From assembly GCF_900105415.1 (NCBI RefSeq), contig NZ_FNSM01000001.1, forward strand, positions 8,006,001 to 8,070,000: a DNA stretch of 64,000 bases, given 5' to 3'. The notes under the pieces were generated by a model, which saw nothing but the letters and a program-made list of their open reading frames with translations, had not been told where the DNA came from and ran no database searches. This stretch comes from Streptomyces sp. TLI_105. GTDB taxonomy: Bacteria; Actinomycetota; Actinomycetes; Streptomycetales; Streptomycetaceae. Below, in pieces: positions 46,999-55,698 of this stretch. The translations under genes and the position numbers were made by a program. How positions within the stretch are numbered: position 1 is the stretch's first letter; each line of letters starts with the position of its first letter.

Positions 46999-48279
46999 TC
47001 AGAACCCGGCGGCGCCGGACTTGGCGCCCGCGCTCTGCCACGCCTTCTGGACGCGGTCGCCGAACTCGGCGACATCAGCGCGCTTGCCGATCAGCTCCTG
47101 GTAGGCGGCGATGATGTCGTCCTGCGGCTGCGGGATCACCGACTGCTGGTCGAAGGGCAGCACGGACCCGCCCTGGTCGACGAGCTTCTGCAGATCGGCG
47201 ACGCCGCCGGAGGGCTTGGCGGCCTTGACGTCGGTGAACGCTGACACCCCGGGGTTGGCGTCCAGGAAGGACTGCGCCTGCGGCTGCGCGATCATGAAGT
47301 TCAGGAAGTCCTGGGCCTGCGGGGCGACCTTGGAGAACTTTGCGACCTTGAGCATGTTGGGCTTCTGCAGGCCGAGGGTGTTGTGGCCGTCCGCCGCCGG
47401 GAGCAGGAAGAACCCGATGTGCGCGTCCGCGTTCGACTTGGCGATCTCCCCGAGCGCCCAGCTGCCGTTGATGATCGCGCCGGCCCTGCCCTTCGCGAGG
47501 GCGGCGGTGGAGGCCTCGTATGTCGACGTCAGGGCGTCGTCGTTGGTCAGCCCGCCGTTCACCCAGTCGGACAGCGCCTGGTACTCCTGGTCGAAGCCCG
47601 GCGTGTCGGCCCACTTCGCCTTGTTGCCGTCGAGCTTGGCGACCAGGTCCTTGTCCGCGCCGATGAAGCTCGCGTTGACCGAGCTGCGGTGCTGGAGCAG
47701 CGTCCAGCCGTCCTTGCCGGCCAGGTGGAGCGGCGTGACGCCGGACTTCTTCACCTTCTCCAGGTCGGCCCGGAATTCGGCGAGGGTGGTGGGCGGGGCG
47801 GTGATGCCGGCCTTGGCGAAGACGTCCTTGTTGTAGAGGACGCCGGTGGCGTTGAGACCGTCGGCACTGGGCGTGCCCCAGATCTTTCCGTCGGGGGAAG
47901 TGATCGCCTTGCGAACGTCCGGGTTGAGCCGCTGCACCCACGGGCCGGTGGCCGGCTGCATGATCGCGGCCTTGTCCTTGGCGGTGTCCTGGCCGGCGAA
48001 GATGTCGACGCCGTTCTTGGAGGCGATCCGGGCCTGCACGAGCGCGTCGTAGTTGGCGTCCGGCACCGGGGCGAGCGTGACCTGGTGGCCGGTCTTCCGC
48101 TCCCAGGCCCGCACGTTCTCCTTGAACCCGGGGACTCCGACCCAGGAACTCGGCAGCATGTAGGTGACCGTCACATGGCCGCTGGTGTTGGTGCCGTCGT
48201 CCCCGGCGCAGCCGCTGACGACGGCCGACACGGTGAGCGCCGCGGCTCCGATGAGGGCGATTCTCCGGATTCTGCGCAT
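46999..48279 (-). CDS. Extracellular sugar-binding lipoprotein (MalE type), fucoside importer
   Basis: 426 residues. MRRIRRIALIGAAALTVSAV precedes the lipobox VSGC. Family-1 binding-protein features: VTYMLPSSWVGVPGF, DIFAGQDTAKDKAAI, WGTPSADGLNATGVLYNKD and the C-terminal IAAYQELIGKRADVAEFGD. It follows the ROK regulator gene by 66 bases with GAGAGGA before the start. The ligand is presumably a fucosylated oligosaccharide, since a cytoplasmic fucosidase is in the operon. Confidence 0.92.
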   Translation of the reverse strand: MRRIRRIALIGAAALTVSAVVSGCAGDDGTNTSGHVTVTYMLPSSWVGVPGFKENVRAWERKTGHQVTLAPVPDANYDALVQARIASKNGVDIFAGQDTAKDKAAIMQPATGPWVQRLNPDVRKAITSPDGKIWGTPSADGLNATGVLYNKDVFAKAGITAPPTTLAEFRADLEKVKKSGVTPLHLAGKDGWTLLQHRSSVNASFIGADKDLVAKLDGNKAKWADTPGFDQEYQALSDWVNGGLTNDDALTSTYEASTAALAKGRAGAIINGSWALGEIAKSNADAHIGFFLLPAADGHNTLGLQKPNMLKVAKFSKVAPQAQDFLNFMIAQPQAQSFLDANPGVSAFTDVKAAKPSGGVADLQKLVDQGGSVLPFDQQSVIPQPQDDIIAAYQELIGKRADVAEFGDRVQKAWQSAGAKSGAAGF

Positions 48280-48345
48280 GACAAGGTCCTCTCGGTACTG
48301 CTCAGGGGGAAGGGGAAATGCGGGATTGTTCCGGTGGGTGCGCGG

Positions 48346-49542
48346 CTACGAGACGGCGGCGGCTGTACGGACGCCGTCCCGGCCGCCCTCGTACGCTCCG
48401 GACTTCAAAGGCCTCATGTCGATCCGCGCGGGGAAGGCGGGGTCGCCGAGCAGGGTGTGGAAGGCGTGCGTGAGCGCGAGCTGCAGGGAGCCGAGCGCCG
48501 GGCCGAACGTCTGGTTCTCGGTGATCGCGAGCTTCACCGGGTACGCCTTGCGCATCATGGTGTGTAAACGCGCCGCGATCCGGTCGGTGAGAGCTTGCCG
48601 GTGGGCGAGCGGCCCGCCGAGGACGACCACCTCGGGGTCGACCGCCAGGGTCAGGTAGGCGAGGTGACGCGCGGCGCGAGCGGCGAACGCGTCCAGCTCT
48701 TCCTGCGCGGCCGGGTCACCGCGGTCGGCGGCGTCCACGACCGGCAGGAACGATTCGACGTCGGCCCAGTGCGCGGGCGCGGCCGGGCCGTCGTCGATCA
48801 GGTTGATCTCCCCGGCCAGGTTCCGGCTGCCCCGCTGGACCCGCCCCTCCACGACCAGACCGGCCGCCACCTCGTGCCAGGCCAGGGCCAGGGCGAAGGT
48901 GTCGGCGCCGCGGGCGGCGCCGTAGGCGTGCTCGGCGATCGCGGCGGCGTTCAGGTCGTGTTCGACGATGAGCGGTACGTCCCCGAAGACCAGCCCGGCC
49001 TCCGCGGGGGACAGTCCTTGGAGATCGGGATAGTGCGGGGCGTAGCTGATCCGCCCGTCTGGCCCGACACCGCCGGTGAGCGCGATGCCGAGACCGAGCC
49101 AGTCGCCGTGGGTGGCCTTCAGGGAGGCCACCAGGCGGTCCAGTCGTCCCCTGAACGCCCTGACCCGGTCCTGCCCGGATCGGGGCTCGGGGTCATGATG
49201 ACGGCCCACGTGGAGGAGACGGCCGGCGACGTCGCTGACGAGGATCCGCTCGTCGTGCTTGCCGATCTCGGCGCCGATCACGAAGCCGTGCCGGCCCCGG
49301 AACCGGAACCGGGAGGCGGGCCGGCCGCCCACGGGCGTCGGGGACTCCCCGTGCTCGGCCCCCGAGATGACCTCCACGAGGTGGGGGAGTTCGGCCAGTC
49401 GGTCCCGGACCGTCGGCCGGGACAGTCCGGTGACGTTTGCGAGCTCGCTGATCGTCGCCTCGCCCAGCGAGTGCAGCGCGGCGGCACAAGCCACGGTGGT
49501 CGTCCGCCCGGAGGCTCTGTCACCTGAGGCGAACGTGAACAT
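48346..49542 (-). CDS. ROK-family transcriptional regulator without zinc motif
   Basis: 398 residues. N-terminal winged helix (LGEATISELANVTGLSRPTV, about residues 24-43) and a ROK domain (IEVEHD-like region PLIVEHDLNAAAIAEHAYGA, then NLAGEINLI). The usual ROK CxCGxxGCxE zinc motif is absent; the region after AGEINLI runs straight into PAAPAHWADVESF. I start at ATG 49542, the first start that gives a normal helix-turn-helix position. First gene of the second fucose run and divergent from the GH98-like gene, so it probably controls both. Confidence 0.88.
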   Translation of the reverse strand: MFTFASGDRASGRTTTVACAAALHSLGEATISELANVTGLSRPTVRDRLAELPHLVEVISGAEHGESPTPVGGRPASRFRFRGRHGFVIGAEIGKHDERILVSDVAGRLLHVGRHHDPEPRSGQDRVRAFRGRLDRLVASLKATHGDWLGLGIALTGGVGPDGRISYAPHYPDLQGLSPAEAGLVFGDVPLIVEHDLNAAAIAEHAYGAARGADTFALALAWHEVAAGLVVEGRVQRGSRNLAGEINLIDDGPAAPAHWADVESFLPVVDAADRGDPAAQEELDAFAARAARHLAYLTLAVDPEVVVLGGPLAHRQALTDRIAARLHTMMRKAYPVKLAITENQTFGPALGSLQLALTHAFHTLLGDPAFPARIDMRPLKSGAYEGGRDGVRTAAAVS

Positions 49543-49613
49543 GGCGTGCTCTCTTCGGAAGCCCTTCCGTTCGGGTCCCGGGGAGGGCCCCGCCCGAAGG
49601 TATGGCAAGGAGG

Positions 49614-49796
49614 TTTCGAATCCGGCTTTCGTAACCGGGTGGCAGGAACGTAAACGACGCGTTACCGGGCCTGCAACAGTTCCGAAAGTGAGAGTGGCAA
49701 CCTTTCGGAACCTAGGCGTAAGGCGGGTGTTTTATTGCTTTCGCCCTGATTCATCCTGTGGATACAAAGGCTTGCCCGGATGAGTTTCCGAACTCT
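49614..49796. promoter_or_regulatory. Divergent control region with repeated TTTCGnAAC elements
   Basis: Between the ROK regulator and the GH98-like gene: TTTCGAATC (49614-49622), CTTTCGTAACC (49626-49636), a perfect 10-base inverted repeat GTTCCGAAAG/CTTTCGGAAC (49679-49688, 49702-49711; 13-base loop) and GAGTTTCCGAACTC (49783-49796). Related short sequences in both orientations suggest operators for the ROK regulator. Confidence 0.55.
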
Positions 49797-49883
49797 TTCA
49801 GTCATGAACATGTGTCGCCTACGTTTCCGCTACTTCACCAGGACGTGGCCCCAGGGCGGGCCCACCAGACGCAGGAGGCAGCG

Positions 49884-52205
49884 GTGGCAGATCGCGAGCA
49901 CCCCTCAGCGAGGTCCGACGCAGGTACGGCCGGCGGGTCCGGCGGTCCGGGACGCCGACAGCTCCTCGCGGCGATCGCGGCCGTCGGCGCGGGCACGGCC
50001 GCTTCCGGCCTTCTCGGCGCCTTCGGCCTCGGAGGGACCGCCGCAGCGGCGACCCCCGAGGCCCAGGCTGCCGCGACCCTGCGCGCGACCATCGATGAGA
50101 CGCACCCCGCGCACCTGGTCAACCTCGGGCAGAGCGACGAGCCGTACCAGGGCACGCTCGTCCAGCTGTGGGCCACGATCCCGGACAGCCTCAAGCCGTA
50201 CTGCTACATCAACCTCATTCCCGGCAGCGAGATCCACGACGTCCCGGCCGCGACCGACTGGATCCAGGCCCGGCTCGACACCGCCGAGGCGGCCGGCATC
50301 CCGGTCACCGTGCAGGTCGCCCAGGGCGCCACCGGCAACCAGGGCATTCCTGTCAGCAAGTGGCGTGCCTGGGCGCAGAACCACCCCAAGACCTTCGTCG
50401 GCCTCAACGCGGCCGAGCTGTACAACGGCATCGACCAGAGTAACTACCTGATCGACCTGTTCAACCTGGCCGGCGAACAGGGCATGTTCTTCTTCTGGAC
50501 CGACACCAACATCTTCGGCAGTCACGGCATGATGCTGGACTACATGCAGAACAACACCCGGTTCCTGCCGACGATGAAGGCGAACGCCAAGAACCTGGTG
50601 TTCATGAACAAGGAGTCCTGGGCCACCGACTCCACCGACGCGCTCCTCAAGGGCCTGTGGCTCACCGGCTACATCGGCAACTGGGGCTCGTCGACCGACT
50701 GGTGGAAGTGGGGCCTCGACAACAAGGGCGTCTTCCCCGGCGGCGAGGGCTGGCAGGACTGGAAGTTCATCCTCCAGTACCCGCAGGGCCTCCAGGTCCA
50801 GTCGATCGTCCGTGACCTGTCCCAGGGTGCGACCTGCTTCCTCGCCGAAGGCTCGTACTTCACCAACGGCGCTCTCGGAAACCGTTACGCCGGAGCCCAG
50901 TTCGGCATCTATCCGCTGCTCCAGAGCGTCCTCAACGGCTGGATCCAGATCCCCACCCGCGCCCAGGTCGCCGCTCAGCAGCAGGCCCTGGTCAAGGGCA
51001 TCGCCGCGTACTCCACGCCGGGCTGGAACGGTTCCGTCAACAACGCCATGGCCGTCGACGGGCGGTACGGGATGGTCTCGCTGGTCCCCACCACGATGCC
51101 CGCCGCCGACCTGACTGGCTTCACCACCGTCACCTCGAAGCAGCCCACCAGCTACTACGACGGGCTGTTCCCCGGCTACGCCCGAACCGGCAACGGCTGG
51201 GTCGTGCGCTCCGACGGCACGAACAAGCAGTGGTACTACACCAACCCCGTCATGTGGGAGCAGCGCAAGACCGCCTCGGTCATCCCGCTGACCAACGTGC
51301 CCGGCGCGCAGGTGACCGTCAGCTCCGACGAACACACCAGCGTGATCATCCAGGAGAACCCCTCCAACCTGGGCGTCCATGTCTTCAACTACCGACTCAA
51401 CCTGACTGACGCCATCTCCCAGGTCGCCGACGAGGCCGACACCATCGCCTTCGGCCAGAACTACATGGCGCCCCGCCTCGACGCCGCCGGCACCCCGGTC
51501 GTCAACGCCGACGGCTCGATCACCACGGTCGGCAACCGCACCCTGCCGGACCAGACCTACCGTGACGTCCGCAACGTCACCCTGACCATCGTCGGCACCT
51601 GGAACGGCGGCCAGCCACGCGTCACCTTCGACGACCAGGCGGGCATGACCCGCCCGTACACGAAGACGCAGACCTGGGACGCGGCCACCAGCACGCTCAC
51701 CCTCAGCCTCACCATGAACGGGACGAGCCACTTCAACGTCCAGATCAACGGCGGAGGCCCGCACGTCCTGCCCCGCGACGGCTGGACCGTGACCTACACC
51801 GACAGCCAGGAGACCGCCGCCGAGAGCACCCCGGCCACCAACGTCCTGGACGGCAACATGTCCACGTTCTGGCACACGGCGTGGTCAGCCACCGACCCGG
51901 ACCCCGCCTGCCCGCACGAGATCCAGCTCGACATGAAGAGCAGCCGTACGGTCTCCGGGTTCACCTACCTGCCACGGCAGGACGGACCCAAGAACGGCTG
52001 GGTCGGCGGCTACGAGTTCTACGTCTCCGCCAACGGCACGAACTGGGGCAGCCCCGTCGCCACCGGTACGTTCGCCACCGACGCCACCCTGAAGACCGTA
52101 CGGTTCCCCGCCACCGCCGCCCGATACGTGCGGTTCCGCGCGCTGTCGGAGGTCAACGGCAACCCCTGGACCTCCTGCGCCGACCTCACGGTCATCGGCC
52201 TGTGA
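49884..52205 (+). CDS. GH98-like secreted glycosidase with C-terminal F5/8 type C domain
   Basis: 773 residues. Start GTG 49884 follows AGGAGG by 5 bases; an ATG at 49758 is in frame but leads through non-protein-like sequence. Tat-like signal GPGRRQLLAAIAAVGAG (about 23-60). The catalytic region resembles GH98 endo-beta-galactosidases acting on blood-group A/B glycans: ETHPAHLVNLGQSDEP, LWATIPDSLKPYCYINLIPG, KTFVGLNAAELYNGI, FMNKESWATDS and GLWLTGYIGNWGSSTDWWKW. A C-terminal discoidin domain (about 640-773) starts near TPATNVLDGNMSTFWHTAWS. The GH98 name is from pattern resemblance; F5/8C is clear. Confidence 0.65.
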   Translation: MADREHPSARSDAGTAGGSGGPGRRQLLAAIAAVGAGTAASGLLGAFGLGGTAAAATPEAQAAATLRATIDETHPAHLVNLGQSDEPYQGTLVQLWATIPDSLKPYCYINLIPGSEIHDVPAATDWIQARLDTAEAAGIPVTVQVAQGATGNQGIPVSKWRAWAQNHPKTFVGLNAAELYNGIDQSNYLIDLFNLAGEQGMFFFWTDTNIFGSHGMMLDYMQNNTRFLPTMKANAKNLVFMNKESWATDSTDALLKGLWLTGYIGNWGSSTDWWKWGLDNKGVFPGGEGWQDWKFILQYPQGLQVQSIVRDLSQGATCFLAEGSYFTNGALGNRYAGAQFGIYPLLQSVLNGWIQIPTRAQVAAQQQALVKGIAAYSTPGWNGSVNNAMAVDGRYGMVSLVPTTMPAADLTGFTTVTSKQPTSYYDGLFPGYARTGNGWVVRSDGTNKQWYYTNPVMWEQRKTASVIPLTNVPGAQVTVSSDEHTSVIIQENPSNLGVHVFNYRLNLTDAISQVADEADTIAFGQNYMAPRLDAAGTPVVNADGSITTVGNRTLPDQTYRDVRNVTLTIVGTWNGGQPRVTFDDQAGMTRPYTKTQTWDAATSTLTLSLTMNGTSHFNVQINGGGPHVLPRDGWTVTYTDSQETAAESTPATNVLDGNMSTFWHTAWSATDPDPACPHEIQLDMKSSRTVSGFTYLPRQDGPKNGWVGGYEFYVSANGTNWGSPVATGTFATDATLKTVRFPATAARYVRFRALSEVNGNPWTSCADLTVIGL

Positions 52206-52242
52206 CCCGCCCCCGGGCGACCCCACCGGAGACAACGCACTC

Positions 52243-54402
52243 ATGACCCCGCACCACCACCAGGACCTGGCCGTGCTCGCCGCGGCCGGGTCCGCCCTGG
52301 TCCTCGACACCTCGGGCCCCCACCTCCCCGCCGTCCTGCACTGGGGCGCCGACCCGGGCGAGCTGGGCGATCCCCAGGAGTTGCTGCTCGCCCTCACCCC
52401 GGGATGGCCCGTGGCCTCCGTCGACCAGCCCGTGCCCCTGCGGCTTGTCCCGCACCAGGCCGACGGCTGGACCGGACGCCCCGGCATCACCGGCCACCGC
52501 GACGGCGCCCACCCCCACCTGCGCCTGCGCCTCACCGATCCCGTGGTCTGCGTCCCCACGCACGGCGGGGGAGGCCACCTCCGGATCGCCGCAGCCGACC
52601 CGGACGCGGGAGTGACTGTCCGCACGGATGTCGAGATGGACGCCTTCGGCGTCATCCGGATCCGCCACACCGTTGGCAACGACGGCCCCGGCACCTTCAC
52701 CCTCGACTCCGCCGCCTGCCTTCTGCCGGCCGGCGACCAGGCCACCGAAGTCCTCGACTTCACCGGCCGCTGGGCGAACGAACGCCGCCCCCAGCGCGGA
52801 CCGCTCCACCACGGACTGACCCTGCGCGAGTCCCGCCGCGGCCGCACCGGCCACGACGCCACCGGCCTCCTCGCCGTCGGACAGACCGGATTCGGCTTCC
52901 GGCACGGCCAGGTGTGGGCTGTCCACACCGGCTGGAGCGGCAACCACCTCCACTACGCCGAACGCGTCCCCGAACGCGGCCCCGTCCTCGGCGGCGGCGA
53001 ACTGCTCGGCCCCGGCGAGATCCGCCTCGGCCAAGGCGAGACCCACCGCACTCCCTGGACCTACTTCGCCTGGTCCGACGCCGGACTCGACGGCCTGTCC
53101 GACCGCCTGCACCGGCACCTTCGTGCACGCTCCGGCCATCCCCGTACGCCACGGCCCGTGACGCTCAACACCTGGGAGGCGGTCTACTTCGACCACCGCC
53201 TCGACACCCTCACCGACCTCGCCGAACGCGCCGCCGCCGTCGGCGTCGAACGCTTCGTCCTCGACGACGGCTGGTTCGCCGGACGCCGCGACGACACCGC
53301 CGGCCTCGGCGATTGGACCGTCGACACACAGGTGTGGCCCGACGGGCTGCACCCGCTCGTCGACCGGGTGCGGGAACTCGGCATGCAGTTCGGCCTCTGG
53401 GTCGAGCCGGAAATGGCCAACCCCGACTCCGACCTCGCCCGCGCCCACCCCGACTGGCTGCTCACCACCCCGGGCCGCCCCGCCCTGGCCGCCCGGAACC
53501 AGCAGGTCCTCGACCTGGCCAACCCCGACGCGTACGCCCACATCGCCGCCCGCCTCCACGCGCTCATCGACGAGTACGGCATCGCCTACCTCAAGTGGGA
53601 CCACAACCGTGACCTGCTGGAAGCGGTCCACGACGGGGTCGCAGGCGTCCACGCCCAGACGGCAGCCGTCTACCGGCTCCTCGACGAACTCCGCGACCGG
53701 CACCCCGGCCTGGAGATCGAGTCCTGCTCCTCGGGCGGCGCGCGCATCGACTACGGCATCCTGGAACGCACCGACCGCGTCTGGGCCTCCGACACCAACG
53801 ACCCGCTCGAACGCCAGGCCATCCAGCGCTGGACCGGCCTGCTCGTCCCTCCGGAGCTCATGGGCTGCCACGTCGGCGAGGCCCGCGCCCACACCACCGG
53901 ACGCGTCACCTCCCTCTCCACCCGCCTCGCGACCGCCCTGTACGGCCACGCCGGCATCGAATGGGACCTCACCCGTTGTCTCGACGATGAACTCGCCCAA
54001 CTGACGGCCTGGGTACGACTCCACAAGCGCCTCCGCCACCTCCTCCACACCGGCACCACCGTCCACGCCGACCACCCGGACCCCGCCGCCTGGCTCCACG
54101 GCGTCGTCTCCGAGGACCGCCGACACGCCCTGTTCACCCTCGCCCAGCTCACGGCGTCGACGGACTCCGTCCCACTCCGCCTCCGCCTGCCCGGCCTCGA
54201 CCCGGGCCTCTCCTACACCGTCACCGTCCGCCCGGAGTTCCCCTTCACCCAGTCCCACCCCAGCACCGCCGTCCCCTGGATCACCCACGGCGTGATCCGC
54301 GCCCGGGGCGCCGTCCTCGCGGACCTGGGCCTGGCTGCCCCGCTGCTCGACCCGGCGCAGTGCCTGGTCCTGGAGGTGGAGGCGACCGACGGCGACACCT
54401 GA
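52243..54402 (+). CDS. GH36 alpha-galactosidase / alpha-N-acetylgalactosaminidase, cytoplasmic
   Basis: 719 residues, no signal peptide. N-terminal beta-sandwich (1-300) then a TIM barrel. Nucleophile D453 in YLKWDHNRD and acid/base D517 in WASDTNDPLERQ match GH36 (known motifs KWD and SDxxDxxxR); RFVLDDGWFAGRRDD and FGLWVEPEMANPDSDL are further signatures. The gene lies 37 bases after the GH98-like gene, so they are probably co-transcribed. In a blood-group setting it could remove terminal alpha-Gal or alpha-GalNAc; the choice cannot be made from sequence. Confidence 0.9.
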   Translation: MTPHHHQDLAVLAAAGSALVLDTSGPHLPAVLHWGADPGELGDPQELLLALTPGWPVASVDQPVPLRLVPHQADGWTGRPGITGHRDGAHPHLRLRLTDPVVCVPTHGGGGHLRIAAADPDAGVTVRTDVEMDAFGVIRIRHTVGNDGPGTFTLDSAACLLPAGDQATEVLDFTGRWANERRPQRGPLHHGLTLRESRRGRTGHDATGLLAVGQTGFGFRHGQVWAVHTGWSGNHLHYAERVPERGPVLGGGELLGPGEIRLGQGETHRTPWTYFAWSDAGLDGLSDRLHRHLRARSGHPRTPRPVTLNTWEAVYFDHRLDTLTDLAERAAAVGVERFVLDDGWFAGRRDDTAGLGDWTVDTQVWPDGLHPLVDRVRELGMQFGLWVEPEMANPDSDLARAHPDWLLTTPGRPALAARNQQVLDLANPDAYAHIAARLHALIDEYGIAYLKWDHNRDLLEAVHDGVAGVHAQTAAVYRLLDELRDRHPGLEIESCSSGGARIDYGILERTDRVWASDTNDPLERQAIQRWTGLLVPPELMGCHVGEARAHTTGRVTSLSTRLATALYGHAGIEWDLTRCLDDELAQLTAWVRLHKRLRHLLHTGTTVHADHPDPAAWLHGVVSEDRRHALFTLAQLTASTDSVPLRLRLPGLDPGLSYTVTVRPEFPFTQSHPSTAVPWITHGVIRARGAVLADLGLAAPLLDPAQCLVLEVEATDGDT

Positions 54403-54973
54403 TCAGCGTGCCGCCGCTCCACGGAATCGGCAGCGCGCTGAGGGCCGTGACGAACGTGACGCCCACCGGGACTAGGTGCGGGGTGGCGTCAGACCGGAGG
54501 GCGGTCAGAAAGCAGCTCCGCCGTTCCTGCCGGAATGCGTCGGCTCTGTCGGCGAACGGGAACGGACCTGGCCAATCGAGGCTTCCCCGTCGACCTGGGC
54601 TCCGAGGCCGAGTGGGTGAAGTCGATCATGGTGGGCGAGTAGTACTCCACCCTCACAAGGACATCTGCAAGTTCGTCGCCGAGATCGTCGCCAGGGTCAC
54701 CCCACGCCAGAAGGGCGACAAGTCGCGCATCAATGACACGGAGTCGTACGACAACGTTTCCCAGGGCGTTGCGTCCTCTCTCCTGGCTCCGGGCATCGTG
54801 GCCGAGCAGAATGCGGCCGAGGCCTGCGCAGGCGACCCGAGGCCGTCTCCGCTCACCAAGTGACCCCACGTCACGCCCCGGTCCTCCGGGCGTTCGTGCC
54901 GCAGCACCCTATGACCCCCGTACCGCCCCGAAGCGCACTCATGCGCCCACGTACCGGAGTACCGAGCGACAGA
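54403..54973. other. Decayed DNA after the GH36 gene
   Basis: Two short protein-like pieces in different plus-strand frames: DLANRGFPVDLGSEAEWVKS ending at TAG near 54641, then HKDICKFVAEIVARVTPRQK to a stop at 54861-54863. No start sites or continuous gene. Families not recognised. Confidence 0.4.
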
Positions 54974-55204
54974 ATGGAAGCACCCGTGCACGGACCACTC
55001 GACATCGGCGGCACCGAGATCGCTGGAGGGCCCGTCGAACACCGCCGCCTGTCGGCTCGGGCGCAGTGCGCCACGCCGGCACACGGCTCGGCCGAGGAGA
55101 TGACGGCCGTGGTCACGACGCTCCTCGACGACCTCGCGGGCCGACCGGAGTTGACCTCGCTCATCGGGGTCGACCTCGGAGGTGCCAGTCCCGTGGACAT
55201 CGTA
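54974..55204 (+). pseudogene. N-terminal fragment of a ROK sugar kinase gene
   Basis: The frame gives GPLDIGGTEIAGGPVEHRRL, then CATPAHGSAEEM and LIGVDLGGASPVD: the DIGGTKI phosphate-binding loop and following strand of ROK glucokinases, altered in places (GGTEI). It loses the family pattern after about residue 75. From 55205 another frame reads VHVYLYGLGVEITARSDNVL to about 55470, an unrecognised remnant. Confidence 0.6.
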
Positions 55205-55698
55205 AGTCAGGCGTTGTCCACGTGTATCTGTACGGCCTCGGCGTGGAGATCACGGCACGTTCCGACAACGTCCTGAGCTGCGGGCTGACGAAGAAGCACG
55301 TGGACGCGCCCGAACTCCTGAAGGCCGTCCACTTCGCCATGCATCCGCCCCGTGCTGTCACCGTCCTACCCGACGCGGCCACTGGGGAGCACGTCTACCC
55401 GGCCCCCGTCGACGACTTCCGGCCCTCCCGCCTCGTACTCGTACGAGGAGAGGCGCCGCGCACTCTCACACCGCTGTCCTCAGCCCCTTCTGTGCCTCAG
55501 CGCCTCGGAAGGGCGCGCGGCGGGCCTCGGGCCGGCCGCGCCGTCTACGCGTCCGCGGGCGAGACGCTGCGGTCAAGGGCGGGGGAACGGTGTTTCCGCC
55601 ACGGCCGGACTCGCCCCGGCCTGATCGACACGACACCCCAAGCCACCGGGACGCCAGAGCCCGGGCAGGACCAACACGTGGAAAGGAAGTGCTCCATC

